Shown in pieces: positions 54,830-63,369 of a stretch of 64,000 bases of DNA (positions are counted from its first letter, which is position 1; each line of letters begins with the position of its first letter). Source of the DNA: Variovorax sp037204085 (GTDB lineage: Bacteria > Pseudomonadota > Gammaproteobacteria > Burkholderiales > Burkholderiaceae_C); assembly GCF_037204085.1 (NCBI RefSeq), contig NZ_JBBCBW010000013.1:62001-126000 (forward strand). Reading direction: 5' to 3'. The position numbers and the translations under genes were made by a program. Below the pieces are notes generated by a model. It was not told where the DNA came from. It saw only the letters and a list, made by a program, of their open reading frames with translations, and searched no databases.

Positions 54830-55870
54830 TCAGTCCCCGAACATCTTCTGCTTGAGTTCGCGGCGCTGCTGCGCTTCGAGCGACAGCGTGGCCGTGGGGC
54901 GAGCCAGCAGGCGGCCGACGCCGATGGGTTCGCCGGTTTCGTCGCAGTAGCCGTAGTCGCCCGCATCGATGCGCTGGATCGACTGCTCGATCTTCTTGAG
55001 CAGCTTGCGCTCGCGGTCGCGCGTGCGCAGCTCGAGTGCGTGCTCTTCCTCGATGGTGGCACGGTCGGCCGGATCGGGCACCACCACGGTGTCTTCGCGC
55101 AGGTGCTCGGTGGTTTCACCGGCGTTTTCGAGAATGCCGCGCTTGAGCTCGACCAGCTTCAGGCGGAAGAACGCCATCTGCTTTTCGTTCATGTACTCGG
55201 AGTCGGGCATGGCGATGACCTCGGCGTCGGTCAACTCGGCAGCCGACTTGGCTTTCCAGTTGTTGGCGAGCTTCGGGTCCTTCTTGACCGCCACGGGAGG
55301 CGGCGGCACCAGCGCATTGGAGGGCGCCTGCGAGAAAGAAGACTTGGCAGCGGTGGAAGCCACCGATTGCGGCATGGAAGGCACGGTCAGCTGCGACAGC
55401 CGGGACACGCGGCCACCTCGCGCGGGGGCGGGTGCGGCGGTCTGAGCGGGCATCGAAGGTGTCGCCGTGGCGGAAGAAGAGGCGGCAGCCGTTTTTTTCA
55501 TTGGTATCGGAGGAGCAGAAGTAACGGCAGCAGTGCGGCCGACAGTTTTGGATGGCGGTAGACCCGCATCTGCAGTTTTGGTTGCACTCCTGGCCGGGGC
55601 GGATGCCTCCGGCGGCGCAGCAGACTTTGCAGGCTTGGCGGGCTTCTTTGCAACGGTCGCGGCCTTGGCCGTTGGCGTTGCTGGCTTCTTTGGAGCGCTT
55701 TTTTCTTTCGTGGCCGGAGCCTTTGCAGCGGAAGAAATCTTTTTTGCCGCGGGTACAGCCGGCTTTGCAGCCACCGCTTTGGTGGCGGCGGACTTGGTTG
55801 CTGGCATTGCCTTGGCGGCGGGTTTCTTCACGGTGACTGGCTCCTTGAACGAACTGGAACGCGCTTTCAC
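54830..55870 (-). CDS. dksA: DksA/TraR-family RNA polymerase regulator with a Lys/Ala/Pro-rich N-terminal tail
   Basis: 346 residues from GTG 55870 (strong GGAGGAG upstream), against ~150 in E. coli. Residues 1-190 are Lys/Ala/Pro/Ser-rich, like histone H1 tails and the protein at 6320. The DksA core begins near 200 (LTDAEVIAMPDSEYMNEKQMAFF) with the coiled-coil tip region. The C-terminal zinc finger reads YCDETGEPIGVGRLLARPTATLSLEA: of the four E. coli cysteines only the first remains; Thr, Ser and Ala replace the others. Zinc-independent DksA forms exist in other proteobacteria. It controls rRNA and amino acid promoters with ppGpp. Divergent from the DUF945 gene. Confidence 0.93.
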   Translation of the reverse strand: MKARSSSFKEPVTVKKPAAKAMPATKSAATKAVAAKPAVPAAKKISSAAKAPATKEKSAPKKPATPTAKAATVAKKPAKPAKSAAPPEASAPARSATKTADAGLPPSKTVGRTAAVTSAPPIPMKKTAAASSSATATPSMPAQTAAPAPARGGRVSRLSQLTVPSMPQSVASTAAKSSFSQAPSNALVPPPPVAVKKDPKLANNWKAKSAAELTDAEVIAMPDSEYMNEKQMAFFRLKLVELKRGILENAGETTEHLREDTVVVPDPADRATIEEEHALELRTRDRERKLLKKIEQSIQRIDAGDYGYCDETGEPIGVGRLLARPTATLSLEAQQRRELKQKMFGD

Positions 55871-56207
55871 TGGGTGTCTCCTCCCAAGGGAACCACTGCG
55901 GGGTTAAGGCCCCGGGCTCCACATTGTCGGAGTGCTCGCAGCGACGAACCCCGGGGTTATACCCCCGAAAGCCCGCCAGAAACTTGCGGCGCCCCCTGCC
56001 GTAAGCCACATCTCGCTCTTAAAACGAAAGCGTGGCTGCCGGAACAGGCGCGCGATTGTATAGAGAACTCAAAACAGAAGGGAGATGTACCTGCAAACCG
56101 CTTACGTCCGTTAGCATCCCCGGCGTTGCCGGAGGGGGCAACAAGACCTGCCGAGCCCATCGGGCCCTGCGGATCGATTCGACCATTCATACAAAAGAGA
56201 AGAAATC
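55871..56207. other. Divergent intergenic region between dksA and the DUF945 gene
   Basis: 337 bases with no gene. It includes a perfect palindrome AACCCCGGGGTT (55947-55958) and a nearby CGGGG/CCCCG pair, both in the presumed dksA leader. A TATAGA at 56059-56064 could be a -10 for the DUF945 gene but its -35 is poor. The ribosome site AAGAGAAG precedes TTG 56208. Confidence 0.5.
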
Positions 56208-57689
56208 TTGAGCAAAAAAGCAGTTTTGGGCACGCTGGCCGCAGCCATCGCCGTTGCCTATGGTGGCAGCACGTGGTGGGCGGGCTCCAAAGTCAAGTCC
56301 AGCTACGAAGCCGCCCTGGAGGAGTTGCCGAAGCAGACCGCGCTGGTGCGCGTGATCGATCGCAAATACGAAAGCGGATTCTTCGGTGCGGTCAGCACCG
56401 TGACCTTCGAGTTCGGTTGCGCCGCCGATACGGCCGCCGCGCAGGTGCCCGCTGTCGCCAAGCCCGCCGAGCCGGGCGAAGAGGACGACGAAGAAGCCGA
56501 TGCCGAGAGCACGCCGTTCAAGCCCGTGCGCATTACCGTGCGCGACACCATTCGCCACGGCCCGATTGCCGGCGGCACGCTGGCCGCGGCCACCATCGAC
56601 AGCGAACTAGTGCTCGACGTGAAGGCCCAGGCCGAAGCCGAAAAGCTCTTCGGCAAGGCCAAGCCCCTGACCGCCCACACCAAGGTGGCGTTCAACGGCG
56701 GCTACGCAACCGACCTGACCGTCGCGCCCATCAAGCTGGCCGAAGAAGGCAAGGGACAGTTCACCTGGCAAGGCGCGCAAATGCGCGCCGAGATGAATGG
56801 CGACCGTACCCAGGTGAACTACAGCCTGGCAATGCCCGGCCTTGACCTGACCGACACGCGCACCGGCGTGACCCTGAAAATGGGCAAGCTGGCCGGCAAG
56901 GCCGACATGAACAAGAGCGAAGGCTGGATCCTGGCCACGGGCAAGACCGAAGCCCGGCTCGACAGCTTCGAGTTCTCGGCGCCCAAGGGTCTGGGCGCCA
57001 GCGGCAGCGGCAAGCCCCTGCCCGCCGTGCTGCTGCAGAACATCGACATGATTGCCGATGCCAACATCAAGGACGGGCTCTACGAATCGATCGGCACCAT
57101 CAAGGGCACCGGCAAGGTCGGCGAAACGAAGATCGACAAGTTCGAGATGACCAGCGGCGGACGCCGCATTCACGCAGCCGGCTACAAGAAGCTGGCCGAC
57201 GCGTGGATGCAATCGGCCGCCATCAACGGCTGCGGCAAGGGCGGCGGCAAGGCCTCCCAGGCCGCCATGCAGGCGCTGATGGACCAGCTCGCCCCCGACC
57301 TCAAGGCCATGGCCAAGTACAACCCCGAGCTCGGGCTGGACAAGATGCTGGTCGAAATCGGCGGCAAGCGCGGCGAAATCAGCTACACGGCCGGCCTGGT
57401 CGGCGTGACCGACGAAGACCTGAAGGAACCCGGAATGGCGCTCCTGATGAAGCGCGGCGTGCTCAAGGCCAGCGTGCGGCTGCCGATGCAATGGCTGGAG
57501 CAGGTTGCCGCCACCGGCGCCGAGAGCGGCCAGCTGCCGCCGCCTGAAATGGTGGCCGGGCTGGTCGAGCAAGGCGAAGGCATGGGCTTCGTCAAGCGCG
57601 ACGGCACCGACATCACGAGCCAGGTCGAATACAGCGAAGGCAACCTGAAGGTCAACGGCAAGCCGCTGGGCGGCATGGCCGGCAAGTAA
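56208..57689 (+). CDS. YdgA-like DUF945 exported protein
   Basis: 493 residues. A hydrophobic N-terminus (about 5-28, VLGTLAAAIAVAYGGSTWWAG) acts as a signal or anchor; the remainder is a large beta-rich DUF945 (YdgA) domain, with the usual WxxG...KSSYEAALEEL start. The start is TTG 56208 with a purine-rich site before it; there is no ATG before the hydrophobic segment. Acidic low-complexity residues (about 95-108, EEDDEEADAES) are inserted early. Family function is unknown; E. coli YdgA has been linked to inner-membrane homeostasis. Ends at a strong bidirectional terminator. Confidence 0.85.
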   Translation: MSKKAVLGTLAAAIAVAYGGSTWWAGSKVKSSYEAALEELPKQTALVRVIDRKYESGFFGAVSTVTFEFGCAADTAAAQVPAVAKPAEPGEEDDEEADAESTPFKPVRITVRDTIRHGPIAGGTLAAATIDSELVLDVKAQAEAEKLFGKAKPLTAHTKVAFNGGYATDLTVAPIKLAEEGKGQFTWQGAQMRAEMNGDRTQVNYSLAMPGLDLTDTRTGVTLKMGKLAGKADMNKSEGWILATGKTEARLDSFEFSAPKGLGASGSGKPLPAVLLQNIDMIADANIKDGLYESIGTIKGTGKVGETKIDKFEMTSGGRRIHAAGYKKLADAWMQSAAINGCGKGGGKASQAAMQALMDQLAPDLKAMAKYNPELGLDKMLVEIGGKRGEISYTAGLVGVTDEDLKEPGMALLMKRGVLKASVRLPMQWLEQVAATGAESGQLPPPEMVAGLVEQGEGMGFVKRDGTDITSQVEYSEGNLKVNGKPLGGMAGK

Positions 57690-57702
57690 GCTTCGGCTGA
57701 AC

Positions 57703-57740
57703 AAAAAAAAGGCGCTGCCCCTCGGGGCAGCGCCTTTTTT
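57703..57740. terminator. Bidirectional intrinsic terminator
   Basis: GGCGCTGCCCC (57711-57721), TC, GGGGCAGCGCC (57724-57734), with A8 to the left and T6 to the right. It separates the convergent DUF945 (+) and GTPase (-) genes. Confidence 0.93.
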
Positions 57741-57771
57741 ATTGGCTGGCCTCAGTGCCGGCAGCGCGCTG

Positions 57772-58824
57772 TCACACCAGACACTGCTCGAGCCCCTGCT
57801 CCAGTATTTCGCGCGGCAGCTCGATGCCGATGAACACCATGCGGCTCTGGCGCGCTTCGTCCTTGCCCCACTCGGGGCCCAGGTCGCTGCCCATCAGTTG
57901 GTGCACGCCCTGGAAAATTACCTTGCGCTCGGTGCCCTTCATGCTCAGCACGCCCTTGTAGCGCAGCATGCGCGGACCGTAGATATTGACGATGGCACCC
58001 AGAAAATCCTCCAGCTTGGCCGGGTCGAAGGGGCGGTCGGCCTTGTAGACGAAGCTCTTCACGTCGTCGTCCGTGTGGTGATGGTGGCCGTGCCCTTCGT
58101 GCTTGTGCGAGGGGTGGTCGCAATGCTCGCCATGCGCGTGGTCATGGTCGTGATGGTCGTGGTCGTCTTCCTTCAGGAAGTCCGGATCGATGTCGAGCTT
58201 GGCGTTCAGGTTGAAACCGCGCAGGTCGAAAATGTCTTTCAGCGGCACATCGCCGAAATGCGCCTTTTGCTGCGGCGCGCGCGGGTTCATGTGCTTCAGG
58301 CGGTGAATCAGCGCCTCGGTTTCCTCGGCCGACACCAGTTCGCTCTTGCTGATGAAGATCTGGTCGGCAAAGCCCACCTGGCGGCGCGCTTCCTGGCGGT
58401 CGTTGAGCTGCTGCGGCGCATGCTTGGCATCGACCAGCGTCAGGATCGAGTCGAGCAAATAGCTCTCGGCAATCTCGTCGTCCATGAAGAAGGTCTGCGC
58501 CACGGGGCCGGGGTCGGCCAGGCCGGTGGTCTCGATCACCACGCGGTCGAAGTCGAGCAGGCCCTGGCGCTTCTTGGCGGCCAGCAGTTGCAGGGCTTCG
58601 CGCAGGTCTTCGCGAATGGTGCAGCAGACGCAGCCGTTGCTCATCTGCACGATCTGCTCTTTCGATTCGGTCACGAGAATGTCGCTGTCGATGTTCTCTT
58701 CGCCGAACTCGTTCTCGATCACCGCAATCTTCTGGCCGTGGGCCTCCGTCAGGATGCGCTTGAGCAGCGTGGTCTTGCCCGAGCCTAGAAAGCCGGTGAG
58801 GATGGTGGCGGGAATAAGGGCCAT
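57772..58824 (-). CDS. COG0523/CobW-family G3E GTPase (metallochaperone type)
   Basis: 350 residues. P-loop TGFLGSGKTTL at 10-20, the family metal-binding GCVCC, and the DxxG-type ETTGLADPGP. A His/Asp-rich stretch (about 217-250, with runs such as HDHHDHDH and GHGHHHH) separates the GTPase and CobW_C domains and probably binds zinc or another metal. Members deliver metals to target proteins; some are zinc-responsive. I see no Zur-type operator upstream, so zinc control is unproven. It sits among genes often found together with dksA and xerC in related genomes, but here is separated from dksA by the DUF945 gene on the other strand. Confidence 0.9.
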   Translation of the reverse strand: MALIPATILTGFLGSGKTTLLKRILTEAHGQKIAVIENEFGEENIDSDILVTESKEQIVQMSNGCVCCTIREDLREALQLLAAKKRQGLLDFDRVVIETTGLADPGPVAQTFFMDDEIAESYLLDSILTLVDAKHAPQQLNDRQEARRQVGFADQIFISKSELVSAEETEALIHRLKHMNPRAPQQKAHFGDVPLKDIFDLRGFNLNAKLDIDPDFLKEDDHDHHDHDHAHGEHCDHPSHKHEGHGHHHHTDDDVKSFVYKADRPFDPAKLEDFLGAIVNIYGPRMLRYKGVLSMKGTERKVIFQGVHQLMGSDLGPEWGKDEARQSRMVFIGIELPREILEQGLEQCLV

Positions 58825-58909
58825 GGTGTGCTCCGAAAGCGGAAAACTGGGAAGAAGAAAAACTGGAGAGGCAGTTTAGCCAATGCCACTCAGTTGCGTT
58901 GGCGCGGGG

Positions 58910-60130
58910 TCAAGCCGGCTTTTTCACCACCACCAGGCCCTTGAGGTATTCGCCCTCCGGGAACTCGATGGTCATCGGGTGATCGGGCGCCGCGCCAAGG
59001 CGTTCGCTGATGTAACCGTCTACTTGCGCGTCGATACCCGCCGAAGCCACGATCTTGTGAAAAAGATCGGCGCTGATGCCGCCCGAGCATGAAAAAGTCA
59101 GCAGCACGCCGCCGGGCTCCAGCAGCTTGAGCGCAAGGCGGTTGATGTCCTTGTAGGCGCGGGCCGCGCGGTCGGCATGGGCCGCGGTGGGCGCAAACTT
59201 GGGCGGGTCGAGCACGATGGCGTCGAAGGTGCGGCCCTGTTCGATGAACTCGCGCAGCACGGTGTTGACGTTGGCGTCCAGAAACTCGGCTTTCACGCCC
59301 GAGCCCTCGCCGCCGAAGCCGTTCAGCGCCAGGTTGGCCCGCGCTTTTTCGAGCGCCGGCTGCGAAGAATCCACCGACACCAGCTCCGCGCCATCCATTG
59401 CGCCCGCGGCCTGCAGCCCCGCAAGCGCCGCCACGGTAAAGCCGCCGGTGTAGCAAAAGCAGTTGAGCACGCGCCTGAAGCGCCGGTGCTGCGCCAACTC
59501 GGCAAAGCGCTGGCGGCTGTCGCGCTGGTCGAGGTAGAAGCCGGTCTTGTGGCCGGTCGCAATGTCGAGCGACAGCTTCCAGCCATGCTCGCGAATCGTC
59601 ATTTCGGTGGCGCCCTCCCCGCGCAGCCAGCCCGTGACGGGCTTCAGGCCCTCGCGCTCGCGCCCGCTGGCGTCGGAACGCTCGTAGAGCTTCTGCAGCC
59701 CGGTCGCCTCGAGCAGCGCGTCGGCAATGGCAGCCTTCCAGCGCTCGACGCCGGCCGACAGGAACTGCGCCACCAGCGTGTCTCCGTAGTGGTCGACGAT
59801 GAGGCCCGGCAGCCCATCGGCCTCGCCGTGGATCAGCCGCACACCGTCGCTCTGCAGGTCGAAAAGCCCCCTGGCGGCCACGGCGCGGGCGCACACCGAG
59901 GCCAGGAATGCGGCATCGATGCGCTGCGTTTCGACAAAGCTCCAGGCCCGCGCGCGGATCTTGGAAACCGGGCTGAACGCCGCCCACGCCAGGAAGGCGC
60001 CGTCATGCGATTCAACCCGCACCGTTTCGCCCGAATCAGCGCCGCCGCGTGCAATGGCGGATTCGAAGATCCAGGGGTGGCGGCGCTGCAGCGAGCGCTC
60101 TTTGCCGGGCTTGAGGCGGAGGGTTTTCAT
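58910..60130 (-). CDS. RlmI-like 23S rRNA (cytosine-C5) methyltransferase
   Basis: 406 residues. An N-terminal PUA domain (LRLKPGKERSLQRRHPWIFESAI) is followed by a Rossmann SAM-dependent methyltransferase: NCFCYTGGFTVAALAG (motif I), VSVDSSQPALEKARAN, and DAIVLDPPKFAP (motif IV DPPxF). The late FSCSGGISADLF carries the catalytic Cys. Layout fits RlmI/RlmK/L-type enzymes; whether it is m5C1962 cannot be proven. It overlaps xerC by 4 bases (ATGA). Confidence 0.88.
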   Translation of the reverse strand: MKTLRLKPGKERSLQRRHPWIFESAIARGGADSGETVRVESHDGAFLAWAAFSPVSKIRARAWSFVETQRIDAAFLASVCARAVAARGLFDLQSDGVRLIHGEADGLPGLIVDHYGDTLVAQFLSAGVERWKAAIADALLEATGLQKLYERSDASGREREGLKPVTGWLRGEGATEMTIREHGWKLSLDIATGHKTGFYLDQRDSRQRFAELAQHRRFRRVLNCFCYTGGFTVAALAGLQAAGAMDGAELVSVDSSQPALEKARANLALNGFGGEGSGVKAEFLDANVNTVLREFIEQGRTFDAIVLDPPKFAPTAAHADRAARAYKDINRLALKLLEPGGVLLTFSCSGGISADLFHKIVASAGIDAQVDGYISERLGAAPDHPMTIEFPEGEYLKGLVVVKKPA

Positions 60131-61167
60131 TTTTTGGTGTCGTCTTTTTTGGGCTTGGCCCGCGCACTTGCTTCGGCGCGTGCCTGTGTATCCGTGCTCT
60201 CGGGCCGGGCCTGCGCGCGCGGGTGGGCCGCGTCGTAGGCCTTGGCAAGGTGCTGAAAATCCAGCCGGGTATAGATCTGCGTGGTGGCAATGTTGGCGTG
60301 GCCCAGCAGCTCTTGCACGGCGCGCAGGTCACTGCTCGACTGGAGCACGTGGCTCGCGAACGAATGCCGCAGCATGTGCGGATGCACCGGCGCTGCAAGT
60401 CCGGCCTTCAGGCTGCGCTCGCGCAGCAGCTTCCACACGGCATGCGAGGACATCCGCAGGCCCTTGCTGTTGATGAAAAGCGCCGCGGCGCCCGCCGGAT
60501 CCCGCAGCCCGGCCGTGGCCAGCGCCGGGCAATCGCCACGCACCGCGAGCCAGTCGCGCAGCGCCTCGGCCGCCTTGCTGCCCAGGGGCACGATGCGCCG
60601 TTTGCTGCCTTTGCCGAGCACGTTGGCTTCCATCGCGTCCAGGTCGACCCAGCCGAGCGCCGTGTTGCTGGCGCGCGCATCCAGGCCGGTGAGTTCGCTC
60701 ACGCGCAAGCCGCAGCCGTAGAGCACCTCGACGATGGCGCCGTCGCGCGCCTCGGTCCAGGGGTCGGCCTCGGGGTCGTAGGTTTCGGCGAGCCGCACCG
60801 CGTCGTCGACCGCCAGCGCCTTGGGCAACGGCCGCGCGGCCTTGGGCGCATGCACGTCCTGCACGGGGTTGAAGCCCACCAGCCCCTCGTTGCCGAGCCA
60901 GCGGTAGAAGCTGCGCCAGCAAGAAAGCACCAGCGCAATGCCGCGCGGCTCGCGGCCGGCGCTGTGCAGCTGCGCCATCCAGCGCCGGATGTGCGCGGTT
61001 TGCACGCGGTCCAGCGCAAGCCCGGCCTCGGCGGCGTTGGCCGAGAGCGCCTGCAGGTGGATGGCGTAGAGCTCGACCGTGCGCGCCGCCAGCCGGCGCT
61101 CCACGCGCACGTGCTCCAGGTATTTTTCTACCCAGTGCGTGTCGGTCGTCTCAGTGGAGGTAGCCAT
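60127..61167 (-). CDS. xerC: Tyrosine recombinase XerC
   Basis: 346 residues. With XerD it resolves chromosome dimers at dif. N-terminal SAM-like domain, then the catalytic domain with Arg in YGCGLRVSELTGLD, HPHMLRHSFASH (His-x2-Arg), ELLGHANI and the nucleophile Tyr in TTQIYTRLD. An extra basic C-terminal tail (about 315-346) with many Lys follows and is longer than usual. ATG 61167 is preferred; an ATG at 61176 is possible. It overlaps the ydcF-like gene by 17 bases. Confidence 0.93.
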   Translation of the reverse strand: MATSTETTDTHWVEKYLEHVRVERRLAARTVELYAIHLQALSANAAEAGLALDRVQTAHIRRWMAQLHSAGREPRGIALVLSCWRSFYRWLGNEGLVGFNPVQDVHAPKAARPLPKALAVDDAVRLAETYDPEADPWTEARDGAIVEVLYGCGLRVSELTGLDARASNTALGWVDLDAMEANVLGKGSKRRIVPLGSKAAEALRDWLAVRGDCPALATAGLRDPAGAAALFINSKGLRMSSHAVWKLLRERSLKAGLAAPVHPHMLRHSFASHVLQSSSDLRAVQELLGHANIATTQIYTRLDFQHLAKAYDAAHPRAQARPESTDTQARAEASARAKPKKDDTKK

Positions 61168-61786
61168 TGAACGCATTGTTCACGACAGCCAAAGGCTCGC
61201 GCAATGCGCCCTTGAAAACCATGCCCCAGCGCTGCCAGCAGCGCGTGCTGGCAGCGGCGTACTGAACGTCGAAGTCCTTGTCGAAACCGGCGGCCCGCAC
61301 CAGCCGCTCCACGCGCCACAGGTGGTAGGGCTCCGACACCACGATCACGCTGCGAATGCCCGCCGCCTGCAGCAGGGGGCGCGACAACGCAAGATTCAGC
61401 CGGGTGGACGTGGAAGCCGGCTCCAGCAGCAGCGGGCCGGCATAGCCTTCGGCGCGCGCATGCTGCTGCATGACCTCGGCTTCGATGCGGCCGTCTTCCT
61501 TGTCGACACCGCCCGAGAGCACCAACTGCTTCACGCGGCCCGCGTTGGCCAGCGCAATGCCGGCGTCGACCCGGCCAGTCAGGCACGGGTTGGGCTTGCC
61601 CCGCAGGTAGGCGCGATTGCCCAGAATCAGTGCGGCATCGGCCGCGCGCTGGGGCGGGTTGTCGAGCGTTTCAGCCGCGCGCCGCCAAATAATGGCCGCA
61701 ATGGCCAGGTACGCCAGCAGCCCGCCAAGCAGCACCGTCCACAGCACGGGCCGCACGGCCCGCCAGGACCGGTGCCGCCCGCTCAA
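61151..61786 (-). CDS. YdcF-like DUF218 membrane protein
   Basis: 211 residues. A membrane helix (about 14-35), then a DUF218/YdcF alpha/beta domain: DAALILGNRAYLRGKPNPCLTGRVDAGIALANAGRVKQLVLSGGVDKEDGRIEAEVM and IVVSEPYHLWRVERLV. The family contains proteins that bind SAM or nucleotide, with roles linked to envelope sugar metabolism; function is not certain. The start is TTG 61786, overlapping the stop of the DUF484 gene (TTGA), and the end overlaps xerC. Confidence 0.8.
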   Translation of the reverse strand: MSGRHRSWRAVRPVLWTVLLGGLLAYLAIAAIIWRRAAETLDNPPQRAADAALILGNRAYLRGKPNPCLTGRVDAGIALANAGRVKQLVLSGGVDKEDGRIEAEVMQQHARAEGYAGPLLLEPASTSTRLNLALSRPLLQAAGIRSVIVVSEPYHLWRVERLVRAAGFDKDFDVQYAAASTRCWQRWGMVFKGALREPLAVVNNAFNGYLH

Positions 61787-62481
61787 GGCCGCAGCCGCGA
61801 CAGCGCGCCCGAGGCCAGTTCGGCGATGCGCTCGAGAAAGTCAGTGCCCATTTCGGCGTTGAAGCGCTGTGCATCCGGAGAGGCCAGCACCAGGAGGCCG
61901 AAGGCCGGCGACTCGGCATCGGGCCGCAGCGGAATCAGCGCAATCGACATGGCGCCGGCCGGCTCGGGCAGCCAGTTCGCCGCCTCGAAGCCCGAGTTGA
62001 GCCCGCAATAAGGCGAAGTGAGCGAGGTGGCCAGCGCCTTCACGTCGTCGCTCACCCACTGGGCGTAGGCCTCGTTGAGGTAGTCGGCGCCGCAGTCCCA
62101 CACCTTGATGGCGGTTTGCGGCACCAAAAACAGCGATTGCAGGTCGACCGCAATGCGGTACGGCAGGCTGCGCGGGTCGCGCGTGGTCAAGAGGCCCTTG
62201 GTCCAGCGCTGCAGGCGGTCGGCAATGACCACGTTTTCAGTGCCGTGGCGCACCATGTCCATCAGGCGATGCTCCAGCGCCTTGATCTTTTCGCGCAGCA
62301 TCTCGGCCTGGCGCTCCTGCAGGCTCACGGCACGGTTGCCGTGCGGGCTGGTGAGCTGCACCTGCGCCAGCAATTGTGCGTGCCGCTCGAAAAAGTCGGG
62401 CGTGTTCGCCAGGTAGTTGGCGATGTCGTCTTCGGTGATCGGGTTCATGGCGTCGTCTTTGTTGTTTCTGAAGTTGGTCAT
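61783..62481 (-). CDS. DUF484 GAF-like protein
   Basis: 232 residues. Typical DUF484: ITEDDIANYLANTPDFFERHAQLLAQVQLTSPHGNRAVSLQERQAEMLREKIKALEHRL, a helical N-terminus, then a GAF-like fold to the C-terminus. The gene is commonly placed between dapF and xerC, as here, but the role is unknown. ATG 62481 overlaps the dapF stop by 4 bases (ATGA) and its own stop overlaps the next gene. It is therefore part of a tight dapF-DUF484-ydcF-like-xerC-rlmI run. Confidence 0.9.
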   Translation of the reverse strand: MTNFRNNKDDAMNPITEDDIANYLANTPDFFERHAQLLAQVQLTSPHGNRAVSLQERQAEMLREKIKALEHRLMDMVRHGTENVVIADRLQRWTKGLLTTRDPRSLPYRIAVDLQSLFLVPQTAIKVWDCGADYLNEAYAQWVSDDVKALATSLTSPYCGLNSGFEAANWLPEPAGAMSIALIPLRPDAESPAFGLLVLASPDAQRFNAEMGTDFLERIAELASGALSRLRP

Positions 62482-63362
62482 GGCAGCTCGGGCACCTCGA
62501 TGTCTCCCTCGAAAACCGTGGTGGCCGGCCCGGTCATGAGCACCGGGTTGCCTTCGCCCTCCCAGCCGATGGTGAGCACGCCGCCGTGCGTTTGCACGTC
62601 GACCCGGCTGTCGAGCAGGCCCAGCCGGATGCCCGCCACCACCGCCGCGCAGGCGCCAGTGCCGCAGGCCAGCGTTTCGCCGGCGCCGCGCTCGAACACC
62701 CGCAGCTTGACGTTCGTGCGGTCGATCACCTGCATGAAGCCGGCATTCACCCGCTGCGGAAAGCGCGGGTGATGCTCGATTTGCGGGCCCTGCCGCTCCA
62801 CCGGTGCCGTGTCGACGTTGTCAACCACCTGCACCGCATGCGGGTTGCCCATCGACAGCACAGCCATCGAAACAATGGCCGAATCGGCATGCGTTCCCAG
62901 CGCCAGGTGCCAGGTGTGCCAAGCGCCCGTGGGCTGCGGGTCGAGCCCGGCGGTGTCGAAGGGCACGCGGGCCGGCTCGAAGATGGGCGGGCCCATGTCC
63001 ACCGTCACGCGTCCGTCTTCGCTCATGCGCGGCTCGATGATGCCGGCCAGCGTTTCGACGCGCACCATGTCCTTGTCGGTCAGCTGGTGCTCCCGCACAA
63101 AGCGCATGAAGCAGCGCGCGCCGTTGCCGCACTGCTCTACCTCGCCGCCGTCGGCGTTGTGGATCACGTATTGAAAGTCGATGTCCTCGCCCGCGTCCTT
63201 GGAGGGGCGCCGCACCGTAAGAATCTGGTCGGCACCCACGCCGAAGTGGCGGTCGGCCAGAAAGCGGTATTGCGCGGCCGTGAGGCCCAGCGTGCCGCGC
63301 GTTTCGTCGAGCACGACAAAATCGTTGCCGGCTCCCTGCATCTTGGTAAAGCGGATTCGCAT
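62478..63362 (-). CDS. dapF: Diaminopimelate epimerase
   Basis: 294 residues. Converts LL- to meso-diaminopimelate for lysine and peptidoglycan synthesis. N-terminal TKMQGAGNDFVVLDE, first catalytic Cys in EQCGNGARCF and second in LACGTGACAAV. The product is what the meso-DAP type MurE at 45846 and Mpl at 13494 use. It has no obvious terminator between it and the downstream run; the upstream isomerase gene ends 7 bases before it. Confidence 0.97.
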   Translation of the reverse strand: MRIRFTKMQGAGNDFVVLDETRGTLGLTAAQYRFLADRHFGVGADQILTVRRPSKDAGEDIDFQYVIHNADGGEVEQCGNGARCFMRFVREHQLTDKDMVRVETLAGIIEPRMSEDGRVTVDMGPPIFEPARVPFDTAGLDPQPTGAWHTWHLALGTHADSAIVSMAVLSMGNPHAVQVVDNVDTAPVERQGPQIEHHPRFPQRVNAGFMQVIDRTNVKLRVFERGAGETLACGTGACAAVVAGIRLGLLDSRVDVQTHGGVLTIGWEGEGNPVLMTGPATTVFEGDIEVPELP

Positions 63363-63369
63363 CGGGCGA

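Noticed and set aside
57772..58909. Zur-type operator before the COG0523 GTPase
   Set aside because: I looked for a GTTATA-n2-ATAAC-like palindrome upstream of 58824 and saw none, so zinc control is not claimed.
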